Shown here in pieces: positions 1 to 11,904 of a stretch of DNA of 64,000 bases (positions within the stretch are counted from its first letter, which is position 1; every line of letters begins with the position of its first letter). The DNA is from Hygrocybe punicea (taxonomy: Eukaryota > Basidiomycota > Agaricomycetes > Agaricales > Hygrophoraceae), in the NCBI GenBank assembly GCA_963556145.1, contig OY744467.1, positions 1,240,001 to 1,304,000 on the forward strand. The letters are read 5' to 3'. The position numbers were made by a program, and so were the translations under genes. A model generated the notes under the pieces. That model was not told the origin of the DNA and did not search any database. It saw nothing but the letters and a program-made list of their open reading frames with translations.

Positions 1-1255
1 CTCATTAAATATTGTTCGTAGATTGGTGTTATTCCAGACAGTGAAAACCACAAGCTGCAAGCAGGGTGGCTCCCTCCACTGAATGTGATATGGAATTGGA
101 TGTGACGCCAGTTGTCCTTGAAAATGTAGATTCAGCTGCAGACGACAACCAGGCATTCAATGAAGAAGGATCTGATACCGAACAATGGGAATGAAGTCAG
201 GATGATTGGGAAGATGCCGATGATTTGAGTGATGGGCATGCTGACGGGGAGCGTGAAGAATTCCATGGATGACATGTATGGGTAGGATATGGATTGTGAT
301 TCGCTCTATTGGATTTCTGGTGAATGTACTCAATTTTTTTTCTACCCACCTAGCAGTGAGGACTCGGAGCAGATACAAAGCACGAATTTGAAATAAGTGA
401 ATACAGTCATAGCATAATGACAACTCGGTCGCTTGCAACCGCCTTTAACATGTTAATGTCGTCAAGAAACCCATATCACATCCCACACCGCACCATCTCT
501 GCCCGGAACTCGACGTTCGAAGCAATCAAGCTAACAACATGTACTTAAAAAATGTCTGGCATTTCGTCCTACAACTTTTTTGTAGCAGGACGAGGTGCTC
601 CGGGGTGGCCGCCCCTTCGTATTCTCTCTCTTCACATCTGATTCGCCGCTCTACTTTATTGCTACAGGCCTCTCATTGGGCAACATGCAACCGCTTGTGC
701 GTTCACTAATCACTATGCACATACAATCTAATCTAGGTACTCTTTTCATATGTGGGTGGTCACCCTCATTATGGTCTTACCTTGGTAAGAGTAAACACTG
801 CTTTCTGCAGGATGGACGCATGGGCTTGGGCATCTGCCGCCGTTCCAAATATGGCCCACGATGAAATGGCACACTGTTGTTGCAACCATGATCCTAGTAA
901 GTGAGATATCATCCCATGGGCAACGATAGTTTGCCTGAATTGTGCTTCCACAAGCATTCATTTTCTTTGGATTCCTTGTCATTGGGTGGAGAAATAGAGA
1001 GTACGTTGAATTCAATTTTTCTGAGTGACTTGTGAATGACACCAGTGATCCCTCTTTTGGTGAGCCAAGATCTGTGAAAGCAACAAGATGACCTTCAATT
1101 GACTTTGCTGCAAATGTTACGACCTCATGAGGCACTGTCAGTCTGACCACCCCTTTTTCGTTACTGACCAGGTTATTGTCAGAACATAATCCGTAAATAC
1201 ACTTGCTTTGGGAACCGTTTATTCTCTGTTTTTCAACACTGACCCTGTCTTCAAC
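1..1255. other. No recognisable gene; possible acidic protein remnant
   Basis: I see no gene I can name here. On the plus strand around 125-290, a reading rich in Asp, Glu, Ser and Trp (DDWEDADDLSDGHADGE and flanks) is broken by TGA codons. It resembles in composition the acidic C-terminal tail of the Plavaka transposase found later in the window, so it may be the 3' remnant of such an element. This is weak evidence. The rest (300-1255) shows only short open frames on both strands, without motifs, conserved introns or repeats. Confidence 0.25.
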
Positions 1256-1282
1256 TTAGGTCAGGCACTTCACGCCAAGCAT

Positions 1283-1850
1283 GTCATCGGCATTCCGTTC
1301 TAAAACCCAGTCACACTGCTTTCCATCCCCTGTATTTCCCTTGCAGCCACTGACCGTAGGCAACGCCTTGGCGGAATGGTTTAGAGGGCCCTGTTCTGCT
1401 GGGCCAGTTTCTGGAGGGTCAATGACCCCAGGAAGGAAACACTCATTGTGAAGGCTAAATATGACTGGTTTTCTCTCAGCCCTCGTATTCAATAGCTAGC
1501 GCTACCTCAACTTTCGGGCTAGGACACCCTCATGAGTCAGATATCATCCATCGATTCCTCCCACTGAACCCCGCTCTCATCTATATGAAGCCACTACCGT
1601 GACCGAGCTTGTCATTGGCATTCCATTCTAAAACCTGGTCACGCCACTTTCCATCCCCTGTATTTCCTTTGCAGCCACCGACTGTAGGCAACGCCTTGGC
1701 TGCAATGGGTGTTCAATTCCCGGGGCCCTCTTATTTTTTTGCTGGCCTCAACTTTTGAGTGAGGACCAAGTAGGCCCTTACGAATCAAACATTTTGTCAA
1801 TCCCTCCCAACTTCTATGGAACCCATACAGATCACCCCAACTATTCACGA
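1283..1850. repeat. Diverged direct repeat, offset about 330 bp
   Basis: A stretch of about 90 bp at 1283-1372 recurs at 1612-1700 with scattered substitutions. Both contain the run TTCCATCCCCTGTATTTCC followed by GCAGCCAC and GGCAACGCCTTGGC. Weaker similarity continues into the following sequence, so this looks like an old tandem duplication with a unit near 330 bp. No coding function is apparent. It could be a remnant of repeat ends, but no target duplication or terminal inverted repeat was seen. Confidence 0.7.
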
Positions 1851-3179
1851 GTCACAAGACACCTTTATATATACTGAAGGCAATGATTTCGATAGTATGA
1901 CAAGCCGACACACAAGGATGTCCGTGGATGCCCCTTTGACCAACCTCTACGCTGTGTTCATACCCAATGCTACCTGGGACAATTAGAATTTAGGTGACAG
2001 ATGCAGCGAAGATCAGCGGGACAATCATGTGCACTTTGGAAACTGAGACGGTACAGTCAAATACAGAGTTACACTGCCAAAGTAATGACGGTGTCATGCA
2101 GTTTCTGGGATGCCACTATTAACACGACGCCAATTGAAATGCATGCAACAATAGTTAAAGGTGGGCAGGCGGCAACATGACTCTGCATTTATGGTGACAT
2201 CCTTGACAGCTCCTAGGCAGAGCTCACTCGCTATCATGCACATGATGATTGACACGGATCTTGTGACCTGTGCGGGTTTCAGTTGGTTTCTCGTAAAAAA
2301 GAAGGTGAGTTCTGCACGTTATATTACCCATTTTTGTTCGGTTATTTCATCACCCAAATGTTGGCTCACATCCACGTGACGCAACCTTACCTTCAACATG
2401 AGCAATGCAACAGCAACAACCACAGACAATGACAGAAGATGAGGAGAAATGCAGCAGGGAGTGGTGCACCCACCCCCACTGCCATAGATAAGTTTTTATT
2501 TGTTCTATCTTACAACACCTAGTATCACCGACCGCGACAATGCACAACGTATAACGCCCACCCACACCCACACCCATACCCACATCCACAAAGCAAATAC
2601 AAACACGAACGTGAAGACTAACCATCCCTCCCACAACCACAGCGGCATGTCATCAATGACCATGCCCACACCCATTAGGCAACATCCACATGTCAGCACC
2701 ATTTGTGCTGACATCCCACATGGATCACCACAGCCAACGGCTCTCCAAATGCACTCACAGACATGCTCTGTCACGTCAATTGACATCGGCGTGGCAACCG
2801 CAAGGTATCCAGGAGGGTGACACGGATGATGACGACGTATTGGTGCCGACGGACATGGGGTGGCAACAGTTAGTAGGGTAAGAAGGTGTTCCTACGTCCT
2901 ACGCCTGACCATCTCTCAATTTTATTTTAATAATACTTATCATAAATTTTCTACATAGTGAGTGACCTGCGGCCCTGTACTCGGCGGGTACGGGTTTTGA
3001 CGGGTACAGGTATGGGTCATGGGAAAAAACCCGTGACAATCATTACACAATGACTGGGACATCCCAGCTGTATTGGCTTCTCACGGAGGCCGGAGCTGTC
3101 AAATTTGTTGTTATACAACAGGTCAAGCTGGTCGGTGAGGGGAAGGTGCATGGGGCCAAGGTGGTATCACAAGGCCATA
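1851..3179. other. Intergenic, simple repeat and short MITE-like scrap
   Basis: No supported gene. A CCCACA-type microsatellite lies at about 2551-2600. At about 2970-3050 there is a GGGTACGGGTTTT / GGGTACAGGTATGGGT-type stretch like the subterminal sequence of the hAT-type MITEs at 25398-25867 and 60168-60486, but I could not place both ends or a target duplication here. Confidence 0.4.
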
Positions 3180-3960
3180 TTAGGTTGTGTAATGTTGCTG
3201 CTCTTGTGCTATTTGCATGAATATATCAAGTTGAACAAGTGATCTCCGTTGACAACTAAGTAATATCGATAACATGAACTGTGGGATCCCAAGTGGGAAT
3301 GATAATAAACTAGCCAACTCCAGTCTTATTTTTTTTCGTCCCAGAATTACCCAGTCCTTGGGCTTTCCTTGCAACTCCAAAACTACGTCACGATGTGTGA
3401 AATAAACCCAAGCAACATGACCTGGTGTACAGGTGTGTTTGGGCAACATGGGACCTGGGTCCCACTTCCCAATTGCGTGGAATAAGTACTGTGATCTGAT
3501 AATAACAATATCGCCAGGGTTGTACCTAAGGTGTTGTCTGTCAACCCAAAAGATATTCAAAAGGTTGAGGCACTTGCGTTAGGCACAAATTCAGGTCTGG
3601 TAAATACAAACCACCCCCAACAAAATTACCTCCACAGGTCAGAACACACAACTCAAAATCATTCTGATCGATGTGAACATCAACCTGAAGCTTCCAGACT
3701 GTAGCTGTACCCAGGAAGCAAGATTGGTTTATATCTTGATACCAGCAGCCAGCCTTGTGAGCTCGTTGCAGGCGGTTCCATTCTTTCGGACACAGTCGTT
3801 CCAATATCTTGTTGAGATATGACATGTGCTTTTCTGTGGCTTGTAAGTAATGATGGGAAGACTTTAATCTTTGGGCACTATGTGTGCCAAGGAGATCAGC
3901 AGAGGGAACGAGCCCCTCAGCCTGAGTTACTTTGAGAAAGTATCAAATCTGACAAAACCA
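3180..3960 (-). CDS. TET/JBP-like 2-oxoglutarate/Fe(II) dioxygenase
   Basis: Predicted Fe(II)/2-oxoglutarate-dependent oxygenase of the fungal TET/JBP-like group, whose animal and trypanosome relatives oxidise methylated or thymine bases in DNA. The double-stranded beta-helix signature is visible: HIDQNDF (HxD iron ligands), GGNFVGGGLYLPDL, then YNPGDIVIIRS and LFHAIGKW with the distal His. An intron at 3538-3586 (GTGCCT...GACAG, 49 nt) joins DLN to LQHLRYNPGD in frame. Upstream coding (SADLLG...SHHYLQATEKHMSYLNKILERL) continues to about 3920; the true start is not resolved. No stop interrupts the core. In Agaricomycetes such genes are expanded alongside transposons, and a Plavaka transposase lies in this window. 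The substrate is inferred from the family, not shown. A generic prolyl-hydroxylase-like 2OG enzyme is the alternative. Confidence 0.7.
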
Positions 3961-4180
3961 TAGTACTTACTTCATGTGCTTGTTGGTGCCATGACTGTAC
4001 ATTGTGCCTTAGCCCTATTGGTTCATGAGCATCAGCAGAGAACGGATCCTTGGTGTTCTCATGTGTTAACTGTGCAGAAATGATTCAGCCAGAAACATTT
4101 AAAGATTATGATTATTACTTCTTTATTTCCCATATCTTCCTCATCTGAGAGTATATCGTAATCCAGGAATGGATAATGTG

Positions 4181-4921
4181 CTAACTCTTGATGTCACTTG
4201 TCGTCCCCCACCTCTGGACAAACTGGTGGATTCTCCGCAAATAAATCTTGTGCTGCTTCAAGCATGAATTGGACCTCTTTTTCCTGCAAATCTTCATTAT
4301 CACAAGTATCACCATCAGGAATGACAAAGTTACATTGAACCCATCCTTGACCTTAACCTTGACCTGATGTCCACCTCCTGTACCTGCACCTCCTGTACCT
4401 CCATCCTTTGTACCTCCACCCTTTGTACCTTTACCCTTTGTACCTCCACCCTTTGTACCTTCACCCTTTGTACCTCCATCCTCTGTATCTTCAAGTTCAT
4501 GCTCTCCTGCATATATTACCAGCCATTCAGGCTCATCCTCAACGTCCTCTACCCATCTCCAGGAAGTGCCACAAGAAGGAAAATTAGCCGCTTGCATTTC
4601 TTCAAAGTGCTGTTGGGCTTTTTGAATGCATTCTTGCGTGATTGCTCGTTCTCGCAAGTCCGCTAACCTAATTCCCTCACATACAACTGTATCTAATCAT
4701 TTTTCTGTCAAAGAAAGTAAAAACTCAATTAGCTGGAAACACTCACTGCCAGGCTTCTCCAAAAAATCACCAAACCATCTTGCATGCTTCTCAAAAAATT
4801 TGGCCTCCAGATCAACCAATTTTGCTAACTTAATTCGTTTGACTTGGTCATTTGAGAATCGAGGGGTATGCTGACCGTGGACTGGTGGTACGACATTGTT
4901 TTTTCGGGCTGGTAGTGGCAC
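4181..4921 (-). pseudogene. Uncharacterised helical/Gly-Thr-repeat protein with in-frame TGA
   Basis: One reading frame runs through both parts, interrupted only by a TGA at 4697-4699. The first part (FSNDQVKRIKLAKLVDLEA...FLLSLTEK) is basic and helical. After the TGA it continues LDTVVCEGIRLADLRERA...QQHFEEMQAANF, then WRWVEDVEDEPEWLV, then a minisatellite-encoded GGTKG repeat (about 7 units), ending in a hydrophobic stretch and basic tail. I do not recognise the family. It lies just upstream of the 2OG oxygenase in the same orientation and could be a 5' part of the same transcription unit or a separate gene. The TGA may have been an Arg codon (CGA). Confidence 0.45.
4375..4490. repeat. 15-bp minisatellite (CTTTGTACCTCCACC)n
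   Basis: About seven imperfect copies of a 15-bp unit CTTTGTACC(T/A)CCACC. On the minus strand it encodes five-residue Gly/Thr/Lys repeats; the plus-strand reading is an antisense by-product. Confidence 0.85.
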
Positions 4922-5188
4922 TGCCCCACTTCTGGTGTTATGGATCCGTCTCTCAGATCCCCCAGCCAGAGCCTATCATGATGATAGCCATGTGTGAGTA
5001 ACCAACAGAGGCACAGAATTATAACTTTGAAAGACCTACTCCTCTTTTGCCTTTAGTACTTTTAGCCTTAGTCATTGCTGTTAAACTATGGTACTATTAG
5101 TACTACTAGCACTGTATATCACACTACAGTATTGGTAGAGAAAGAGTGAAAGTGTTCGTCAACTTGACGCTTTCAACTTTTATTCGGA

Positions 5189-5237
5189 GATTGTTTAGGG
5201 CTGGTTCAAGCCTTTTCAGAACCGGCCCTAAACAATC
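5189..5237. repeat. 19-bp stem inverted repeat (hairpin)
   Basis: Left arm GATTGTTTAGGGCTGGTTC (5189-5207) and right arm 5219-5237 are reverse complements with one mismatch, separated by 11 nt. It lies about 375 bp upstream of the Spt5-like gene. No flanking target duplication was found. It may be a foldback remnant of a MITE. Confidence 0.8.
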
Positions 5238-5611
5238 CTGGCATATAAGTACGAATTCTTGCTTGAATAGTCACGCTTTCCCTAGTCTTCTGCATTTTCC
5301 ACCCAGTGTGTGCAGGAAAACCCTACCCAGTCGTTGCTTGCATACACTGACCTTGGGCTCCGTACTACTAGTCATATTCAATTAGGGATGAACGTTTGCG
5401 AACAATGAACGGGCCCTAAAGTTATCATTCAATAAAATACTAGTTTTACTAGTAGTAGATGTTCGAATTCAATCACAATACTCTCATGTAAAATGAGAAA
5501 AAAGGCTAGAGTCGATGTAAGTAACGCTTGGGGCTTACTTCAGTGTAGAGTCCTGAATTGATTGGGTGCACTGGACAGAACCATACCTTGCGTTATATAG
5601 ACATTGAAGCA

Positions 5612-7942
5612 ATGGCCGACTTGGACAATGACTTGGACAGTGACTCGGATGATCATGATGAAGCAGGCAAAAGTGAGCTTTGTAGGTGATCACTCGCAAG
5701 CATTGCAACAAGCTAACTTGGTTCCAGTTGCAAATGAGGATTTACAGGCCCGCTCGGATGAAGAATATCTTTTCTATCGTCAACCACTCGAACTTCCTGA
5801 CCTAGCTCGGATCGCCCGGGAGTTCACTGAAAAGTATGGACCACGTGCCCAATGTTATATCCCGGAAGTGCCAGTGGATGTGCCCCAGGTTACCCTGCTC
5901 CCAACTATATACGATGCCCCGCTCTGGATGGTACCAGTCCACGTAAGTACGGTTTCTCCAGTTTTCTCGTTGTACTGATGTTGTCTCTATAGTGTAGGGA
6001 TGAACAAAACATCATCTATCATTTGCTGTTTAACTCCACAGTTTCCTCTCAGCAGCCGAAAATACTTTCTGCTTTCACTCGACCTTCTCTTCCTGGAAAA
6101 ATTTATGTGGAGGCAAAATCTGAACGCGACATTTGTGAAGCCTGCCGTGCTCAGGCTAATATCTTTATATGAGACATTGTCCGCATTCCCATTGAGGAGG
6201 CAGTATCATTACTCACTCTCTCCGTGTCCTTTTTCAATCCCCAGGTAGGGAGCTGGGTCCGGATTGCATCAGGCCTATACCGTGGGGATCTAGCCTACGT
6301 TCTTGCGGTCAAGAGTCATATACCTGCTAAGGTAGCTCTCATCCCTCGCCTGCAATTAGATCGCAAAAAGCAGAAAAACTGGCCTCCCAAGCGTCTATTT
6401 GATCAAGATGGCATTGCTAATGCATATGGGCCAGATTCGGTGGAGAAGTGCAACCAGTGTTGGAAGTTTCAAAAAGAAATATACAAGAACGGCCTCCTTG
6501 AGAAACAATTTATTTTAGAGGACTTCATTCAGGAACTGGCCACTCCGATGGCGGCCGAGTTGCTCGAATTTCATGCAAGTGGGGGTGCTCGATCGAATGA
6601 CCTCTCCGGTGCATTTAATCAAATTTCCAATTCTTCTCTATGTCCTGGAGATCGAGTAGAAGTCACTTGGGGTCGATGGGCGGGGGTGATTGGCGAGGTG
6701 CATGCCATCAGTGCTGCCATTATCCAGGTCCTTCCCAGCGGAATGGGTGCTTCGGAAAATGTCATTGATGTTCCCGCTGTCCATATCACAAGGCACTTTC
6801 AGCCTGGCGACTTCGTCAAAGTCAGGTCAGGATGGGAGATCGGAAAGACCGGCTGGGTGGTTTCTTGCAATAATTCTGTAGTAACATTTCATGAGCCCTC
6901 CTCCACCAAGGTAAATTCGTTCCCATTCATAATCCCCATCTCACTCCCCTCACGCATCTTTTGAAGGTACAGGTACTTGTCAGAGATCTTGATTTCTGCC
7001 AGGAATGATCAGACGCTGTTCCTAGCACCAGCACACAGGTTGCACAGTGTGACACTGTGGATCCACTAGTCGGCCGGCATGTTGTAATTATTCAAGGACC
7101 CTGCAAGGACTACAGAGGTATCATCAAAGATGTAAATCACTTCTGAGGGGTCGCCATAGTGGAGTTAGAAGCCACAGTGCGAAAATCCATGTTCAAGTTT
7201 CAGGATTTAACAATCTTTGAGTGAGTCTTATCGTTTCAAGTTGCGTTGCACTGAACTAATGCATTGCAGCGATGATGGTGCACTGCTGCAACTGCAAGAG
7301 TGCCCAATTCGAGTCATGGAGGCGAGAGAGTATACTGGATCCGGAACCAGGGTGCCCATGCGATCACCGATTCCTCTGTCGACCACTCCCCTCACGCCAT
7401 CTATCCCCATCCCAGTCGACATGTTTTCACAACCAGTCAGTCCCACTTGGGACCCATCATCGCAGACACCTGGAAGGCCGGATGACAAGGCAGAAGGTAT
7501 GCCATGCTGTCGATCTGTTCTGCATTGTGTGTCTGACTTCTTCATAGCCGATCCGGACCTTTGGCTCGCAGACCGCCAACTTTATGCGTTAAAGATTATG
7601 GTAACTTTTACTAAAGAATGGGCCGGTGGTACACTATTTGGTCACCTTGGGTTCACCCTACTGTCATCCAATGGGGGAATTCGAACACATGTTGATGTTC
7701 AAATGCGTGATCACTTATCGACTGTGCACACGAATATTCCCATTCAGTTTCTTGACCCTGTACATCCGCAAGGCCCTCAGGAGCTAGTGGTGGTGATCAA
7801 GGGTGACTCAATCACAGGTGATGTTCTTCTGATTGATAAAATGAACAGGGAGGGGATGTGCATCCTCGCAAAACCGGACACTCCCCACAACCTGTTCATT
7901 GTGGTATCCAAAGAGTGGCTTGCTGTCATAAAAAAATTATAA
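5612..7942 (+). pseudogene. Spt5-like transcription elongation factor, three in-frame TGA
   Basis: Spt5/NusG-type protein. Spt5 pairs with Spt4 on RNA polymerase II to keep elongation processive. The start at 5612 gives an acidic N-terminus (MADLDNDLDSDSDDHDEAGK), as in Spt5. Five introns fit: 5673-5727, 5943-5992, 6911-6966, 7221-7269 and 7497-7547. After LWMVPVHC comes an NGN domain (PGKIYVEA, RIPIEEAVSLL). KOW motifs follow: GSWVRIASGLYRGDLA, GDRVEVTWGRWAGVIGEV, GDFVKVRSGWEIGKTGWVV, GRHVVIIQGPCKDYRGII, and a C-terminal ELVVVIKGDSITGDVLL. TGA codons at 6170-6172 (NGN), 7006-7008 and 7144-7146 (inside a KOW) interrupt an otherwise open frame. No intron explains them. It is shorter and more divergent than housekeeping Spt5, so probably a member of the expanded agaricomycete Spt5-like family and now inactive. 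Confidence 0.85.
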
Positions 7943-9113
7943 CCATCATTTTTTCACTACTACTGTAATATCATTTTGTCAATATCCATTTGTATTGCTC
8001 CCACAAGCGTCAATTCACACACTTTTACACTCCCAGTTTAGAAAACCAAACCTTCAGGCTTTTGGAGGAGGGGCCAGTTAATTCAACAGAGTCAATTCAA
8101 GCAACTGTGGCACAGTAATTGCGTGAGCTCCTTCCTTCTCTTCCTTCACAACTATACATAGTTAACTGACACAAAAATCAGACAGTATTACCAGTTTGTG
8201 CTTGAGCAACAGCATCGCTCATCTACAATCACAGTTTGCAGCTGCTTTGAGACTCCATCACCCATTTAAAGAATTAACGCCCGTTCGTCTAGCGTGTTGC
8301 ATCCTCGTTGCCAGAATGAAAGAAGCAACAACAGCCAAGAAGCAAAGGGCTACTTCTGACTACTATTGTTGATGATAATGGCCCGGGTTTGTTCCTGAGT
8401 ATAGTACATTGATTGATTTCATCTTAGCGAATTACCTGACAACGTGACTGACGTCCCAGTGCATGAAAGATACTGCGAGATTTGCGACAATCGAGCTGGC
8501 CACTACTATATATGGTGATGTGTATCCCAAACCTCTACGTGAGTTCTATTTCCTTTTGTCACGTAAAATCTGACTTGACAGTATTGCATAAGATTGCAAA
8601 CATGGAAGCCGAACAATCTGCCATCTTCATGTCACTCGGGACATTTTTCCAGGAGTTCACGTCTGATCCACTGGCAAGAGTTCTCATTTGAAGCTTTAGC
8701 TAGAAGCTGGTGAGAAAGCGATTCTTCGTGTACACATCTGCATTACTCTGAAGAGTGTCGACTTGTCTCAAAGGAGGTCCTCCAATTCTCAATGATACCG
8801 TCGTTGCCTCAAAGCATGCGGACAACAGTGATGTTGAAGGAAAGATCTTGTTCAATGATCTTTAACAACTGTCCTGGATATTCTAGCTCACAGTATCACT
8901 ATGAAAATGCCATTGTCGCCGCATCTGCTTTCCAGTCATCAACTCTGCCTAGCGCAGGCTTGGGCCATTCAGTTGATGGTACATTTTTGTTCCTATTCAA
9001 GCGGTCTGTTTAAACTGTACCATTCACAACATCCATAGTCAGGCTTGTATGGTGTCATTAAATGTCATTGCATAAAATTGAAAACAAAAACAAAAATGAA
9101 GTTTTGGCCGTGA
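7943..9113. other. Intergenic; possible decayed gene near 8440-9010
   Basis: Just downstream of the Spt5-like gene nothing is recognisable. At 8462-8520 a plus-strand reading contains YCEICDN..GHYYIW, and later fragments (LEAGEKAILRVHI, VDLSQRR) look coding-like but are broken by stops in every frame. It may be an old pseudogene of a Cys-containing protein. No family assigned. Confidence 0.25.
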
Positions 9114-9965
9114 CTAATCACTATTGTTATTGGTAATCTCAATGACATTGGCCTCAAGCGTCAAGGCATTCTCGTTCGGGCAGTAATGGTTCTTGAAGGC
9201 CTTTCGTGTCATGATCAAGCCACAAATGCACCTCGCAAACAAGGCGCAAAAGTCGGATTTTTTCAAACCTGGCTGAACTGGAGAATTGAGTTGCAATAAT
9301 TGGAGTAATTCAGGTGATGTAGACGGAATACGACGACCACGCACTGGTTTGCGGGGTGAAGGAATGTCTACAAATGTAGAATTATTCAGGTTGATGTCTG
9401 ATTCAGTTCTTCAGCGTCTAGCTAACTGACTTGGTATGCAAAAAATTCACCACTCAATACATCAGACCATCAGAGATGATGCTGTGAGGATCCTCCATGT
9501 TGATTCAGTTCAGCATTGTTACTGACTGATTGTTCATACGCGGGTGGGCACAGTTCTTCAGGATCTGTATTGCGTCTGCAAATCAATGATCATCACTTCA
9601 ACAATGTTGAAACGCCAACCTCTCGATGGATAGGACTGCACCGGCACTCCAATCTTGCTATATAGGCGTTCAATGTGAACTTCCACTCAAGGTCAGTATT
9701 TCTTTCTTAATGTCGGAACCTGCTGAAACTCACCCATATATCCGCATCTACCACACGCACAACAAGCAACATACTGTCTGGCAAGGCGACCGGTCCTGAC
9801 CATCAAGATAGCTGCTTCTATGAATTGGGACCACCCTTGGGCTAAGACTCTGGTCACTGGGCAAATGCAGCATGGACCATGGAACCGATGAAAAAGGTGG
9901 TGATTGGGCAACTCTGAGGGTGGGACTCGTTCGCTGTCTGCATTTACAGGCCTATCAAGTATCAA
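9114..9965 (-). CDS. Cys-rich zinc-binding-type protein, copy A
   Basis: Divergent paralogue of the plus-strand gene at 18968-20029. The first part contains PCCICP, WSQFIEAAILM and CGRCGY, matching GCLCP, VFMEAAMFI and GECGY in copy B. A middle exon (IERLYSKIGVPVQSYPSR) matches copy B's LERIYSKYGVPLKAYPL. The C-terminal exon has GLKKSDFCALFARC, CGLIMTR and HYC, matching GLTEDQFRRLFSKC, CGLVTTR and HEC. The paired Cys/His motifs suggest metal binding; function is unknown. It is transcribed away from a DUF6698 gene copy, the same arrangement as copy B. The 5' exon is unclear (stops upstream of 9965), so this copy may be truncated at its N-terminus. Confidence 0.55.
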
Positions 9966-10547
9966 CTTATGTGTTCTAACACATTAATGAAGCATCAGGA
10001 CACACCATTTCCAAACCTTCAGCCCATAGCCCTTATTGTGATCGAATTGGAGGACAGCATTGGTTGAAGTATGGATTTGATGGAGATAGATGCAACTACG
10101 AGTACTACTATGGATGAAAGGCATGAGTCACAGAGTATGGTGGGTCACCGCTACATATCAGCACCGTCAACTGATGCATTTATACCTGTCCGATTCTCAG
10201 ACTATGTTTGGTCCCATTTGGTCTAATCGAGTCAATACCAGTCATTCTGAGTCAGTGTCGAGTCAGAAGCCTTGGTGCCTGAGAGCTTTGCTGTATATAT
10301 TCAGTAAATTCTGGCAGTATCATCAACTCGTCAACTCACAAATCTTTTCCCTTTGGACTCTTCCTTCTTTTAAGTCTTCCTGGACCTAGTGCACTATCAA
10401 TTCAAATTGAATGTCTGAGGAGGAGGACACCCAGGCCACTACAAGCCATAAAAGGGTGGGCACCCTTACACTTGGGCCAAAAAAACACCCATAAGTGTTG
10501 AATTTTCAAACCTTTTGGAAACTTACTGCTCTTATCCCTCTTTACAG

Positions 10548-11540
10548 CTGTCTCACTAATCCATTAGTCCATCACGGCCATCACTTCAGCCGGACCATAC
10601 ATGCATTATGCAGTGTTTCGGCCCTTCTCACCAACAGTCTATTACAAGTGGGAGAACAGGCGGAAGAGCCAGATGAAGCTTTTACTTACGAGTTTGTCTC
10701 TTCCACACTTCAATCTTCCGTCCCTAATTCAACCATGCATAACTGTTCGTCATCACAGGCAGAGAAGGGAGCACCGAGTTTTCGAGGCATTGTTGCAGAT
10801 GATCCCAGCTCTTGAGCAGCATCTCATCAATGGTGATGGGGAAGATATGGGGAGTATAGCTGAAATGGTACGTCTAGTCAACAAGATCCTTCTACCACTG
10901 ATCAAAGCTTTTGTCCTTAGATACAAAAAGGGGTGTCAAGCGCCCACTCTGATGACACGAAAAGTCTCAAGGGTCCTATATTGGATTGGATAACACCTTG
11001 AGGCCAAACCCTCAGCCCACCACTCAGGCGCAATGTCAAGATGGATCGCGGTTTCCACCATGAACGTACAGGAGCGCTGCTCTGCCCTGCAGGCTTGGAT
11101 TGGGCCAATGCTGAGTAAGTGGATCCAATCTATCCTTCAAGTTCGTCCTTGCCTCACACTAATTTATGCAGAGTTAAAGAGAAGCTGCGAAGTGGAGAGA
11201 TGGTAGTCTCCAGTGACCAATGGCCAGTCTTCCTATATGCAGGTTACGATTATGATCCGGAGGACCCGTGGAAGGGCTTGTTCAGAAGTCCAATTCTTGT
11301 TTCAGTGCATTGTATTTTATCCTCTGTTTCATTGCTCTGTTATCTACTGACTCATTGCAGGCATATAAGCATGTATTCACGTCGCCAACTTCCATTGACA
11401 AGCCCATCCTCACAAGCCATATCTTTCCAAGTTATACCTCGGCTCAACGGCTGCTTGCAAAGAATAGCGCTCTCGCAAAGATCAAGGAGAAGAGGGCCCA
11501 GAGACAAGCAGCTGCTGTGGTTGCAGCTCCAACTGAGTAA
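10548..11540 (+). pseudogene. DUF6698 protein, copy A, internally deleted
   Basis: Member of the basidiomycete-specific DUF6698 family (function unknown). Exons align one by one with copy B: HHGHHFSRTIHALCSV, then QRREHRVFEALL, IQKGVSSAHSDDTKSLKG, the TGALLCPAGLDW motif, SSDQWPVFLYAGYDYDPEDPW and AYKHVFTSPTS. Intron positions and phases match (for example 10692-10758). Damage: a TGA at 10999-11001 at the same codon as in copy B; the first-intron donor reads AT instead of GT and no ATG is present where copy B starts; and the exons that in copy B follow FTSPSS (IHGMNRITTASIAY through the FYESVLEFLDDL exon) are missing, so FTSPTSIDK runs straight into the C-terminal IFPS...KIKEKRA tail. It is probably a pseudogene, divergently arranged with the Cys-rich gene. 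Confidence 0.75.
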
Positions 11541-11904
11541 TCACCTCAGTTAGCGGGATAGGCCTGGGGAACATAATTTTTACCATTTGATTAGATTTGC
11601 AATGTAGTACCATATGTTGATAAGATTCCAAATGTAGCATACATCAGGAAATCCATCCCATTTGTTCATCTATGGTACCATTCAGATGACAGCTGTGAAG
11701 ATGCTGAATTGCAGGAAGCTTCCGACGCTATTCGTCCAAGCCGGCTGGTTCTTACCACGCAATACCTGCAACAGTAAGCCTGGTGCTAACTCATCCATAT
11801 CTCTGGTTCAGGTGCCAACTGATCCCAACCGGCATTCTGACATATCTGGACAAGCAATGTCATACAGTTGTATCTGATCGAATTTGCCATTCTTACAACA
11901 TCTG

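Noticed and set aside
2960..3050. Complete hAT-type MITE
   Set aside because: GGGTAC motifs are present but no paired ends or target duplication were found.
4367..4666. Plus-strand Cys/Thr/Ser repeat protein
   Set aside because: It is the antisense reading of the 15-bp minisatellite that encodes GGTKG on the minus strand.
8482..9013. Two small plus-strand genes downstream of the Spt5-like gene
   Set aside because: Only fragments look coding, stops occur in all frames, and no family could be named.
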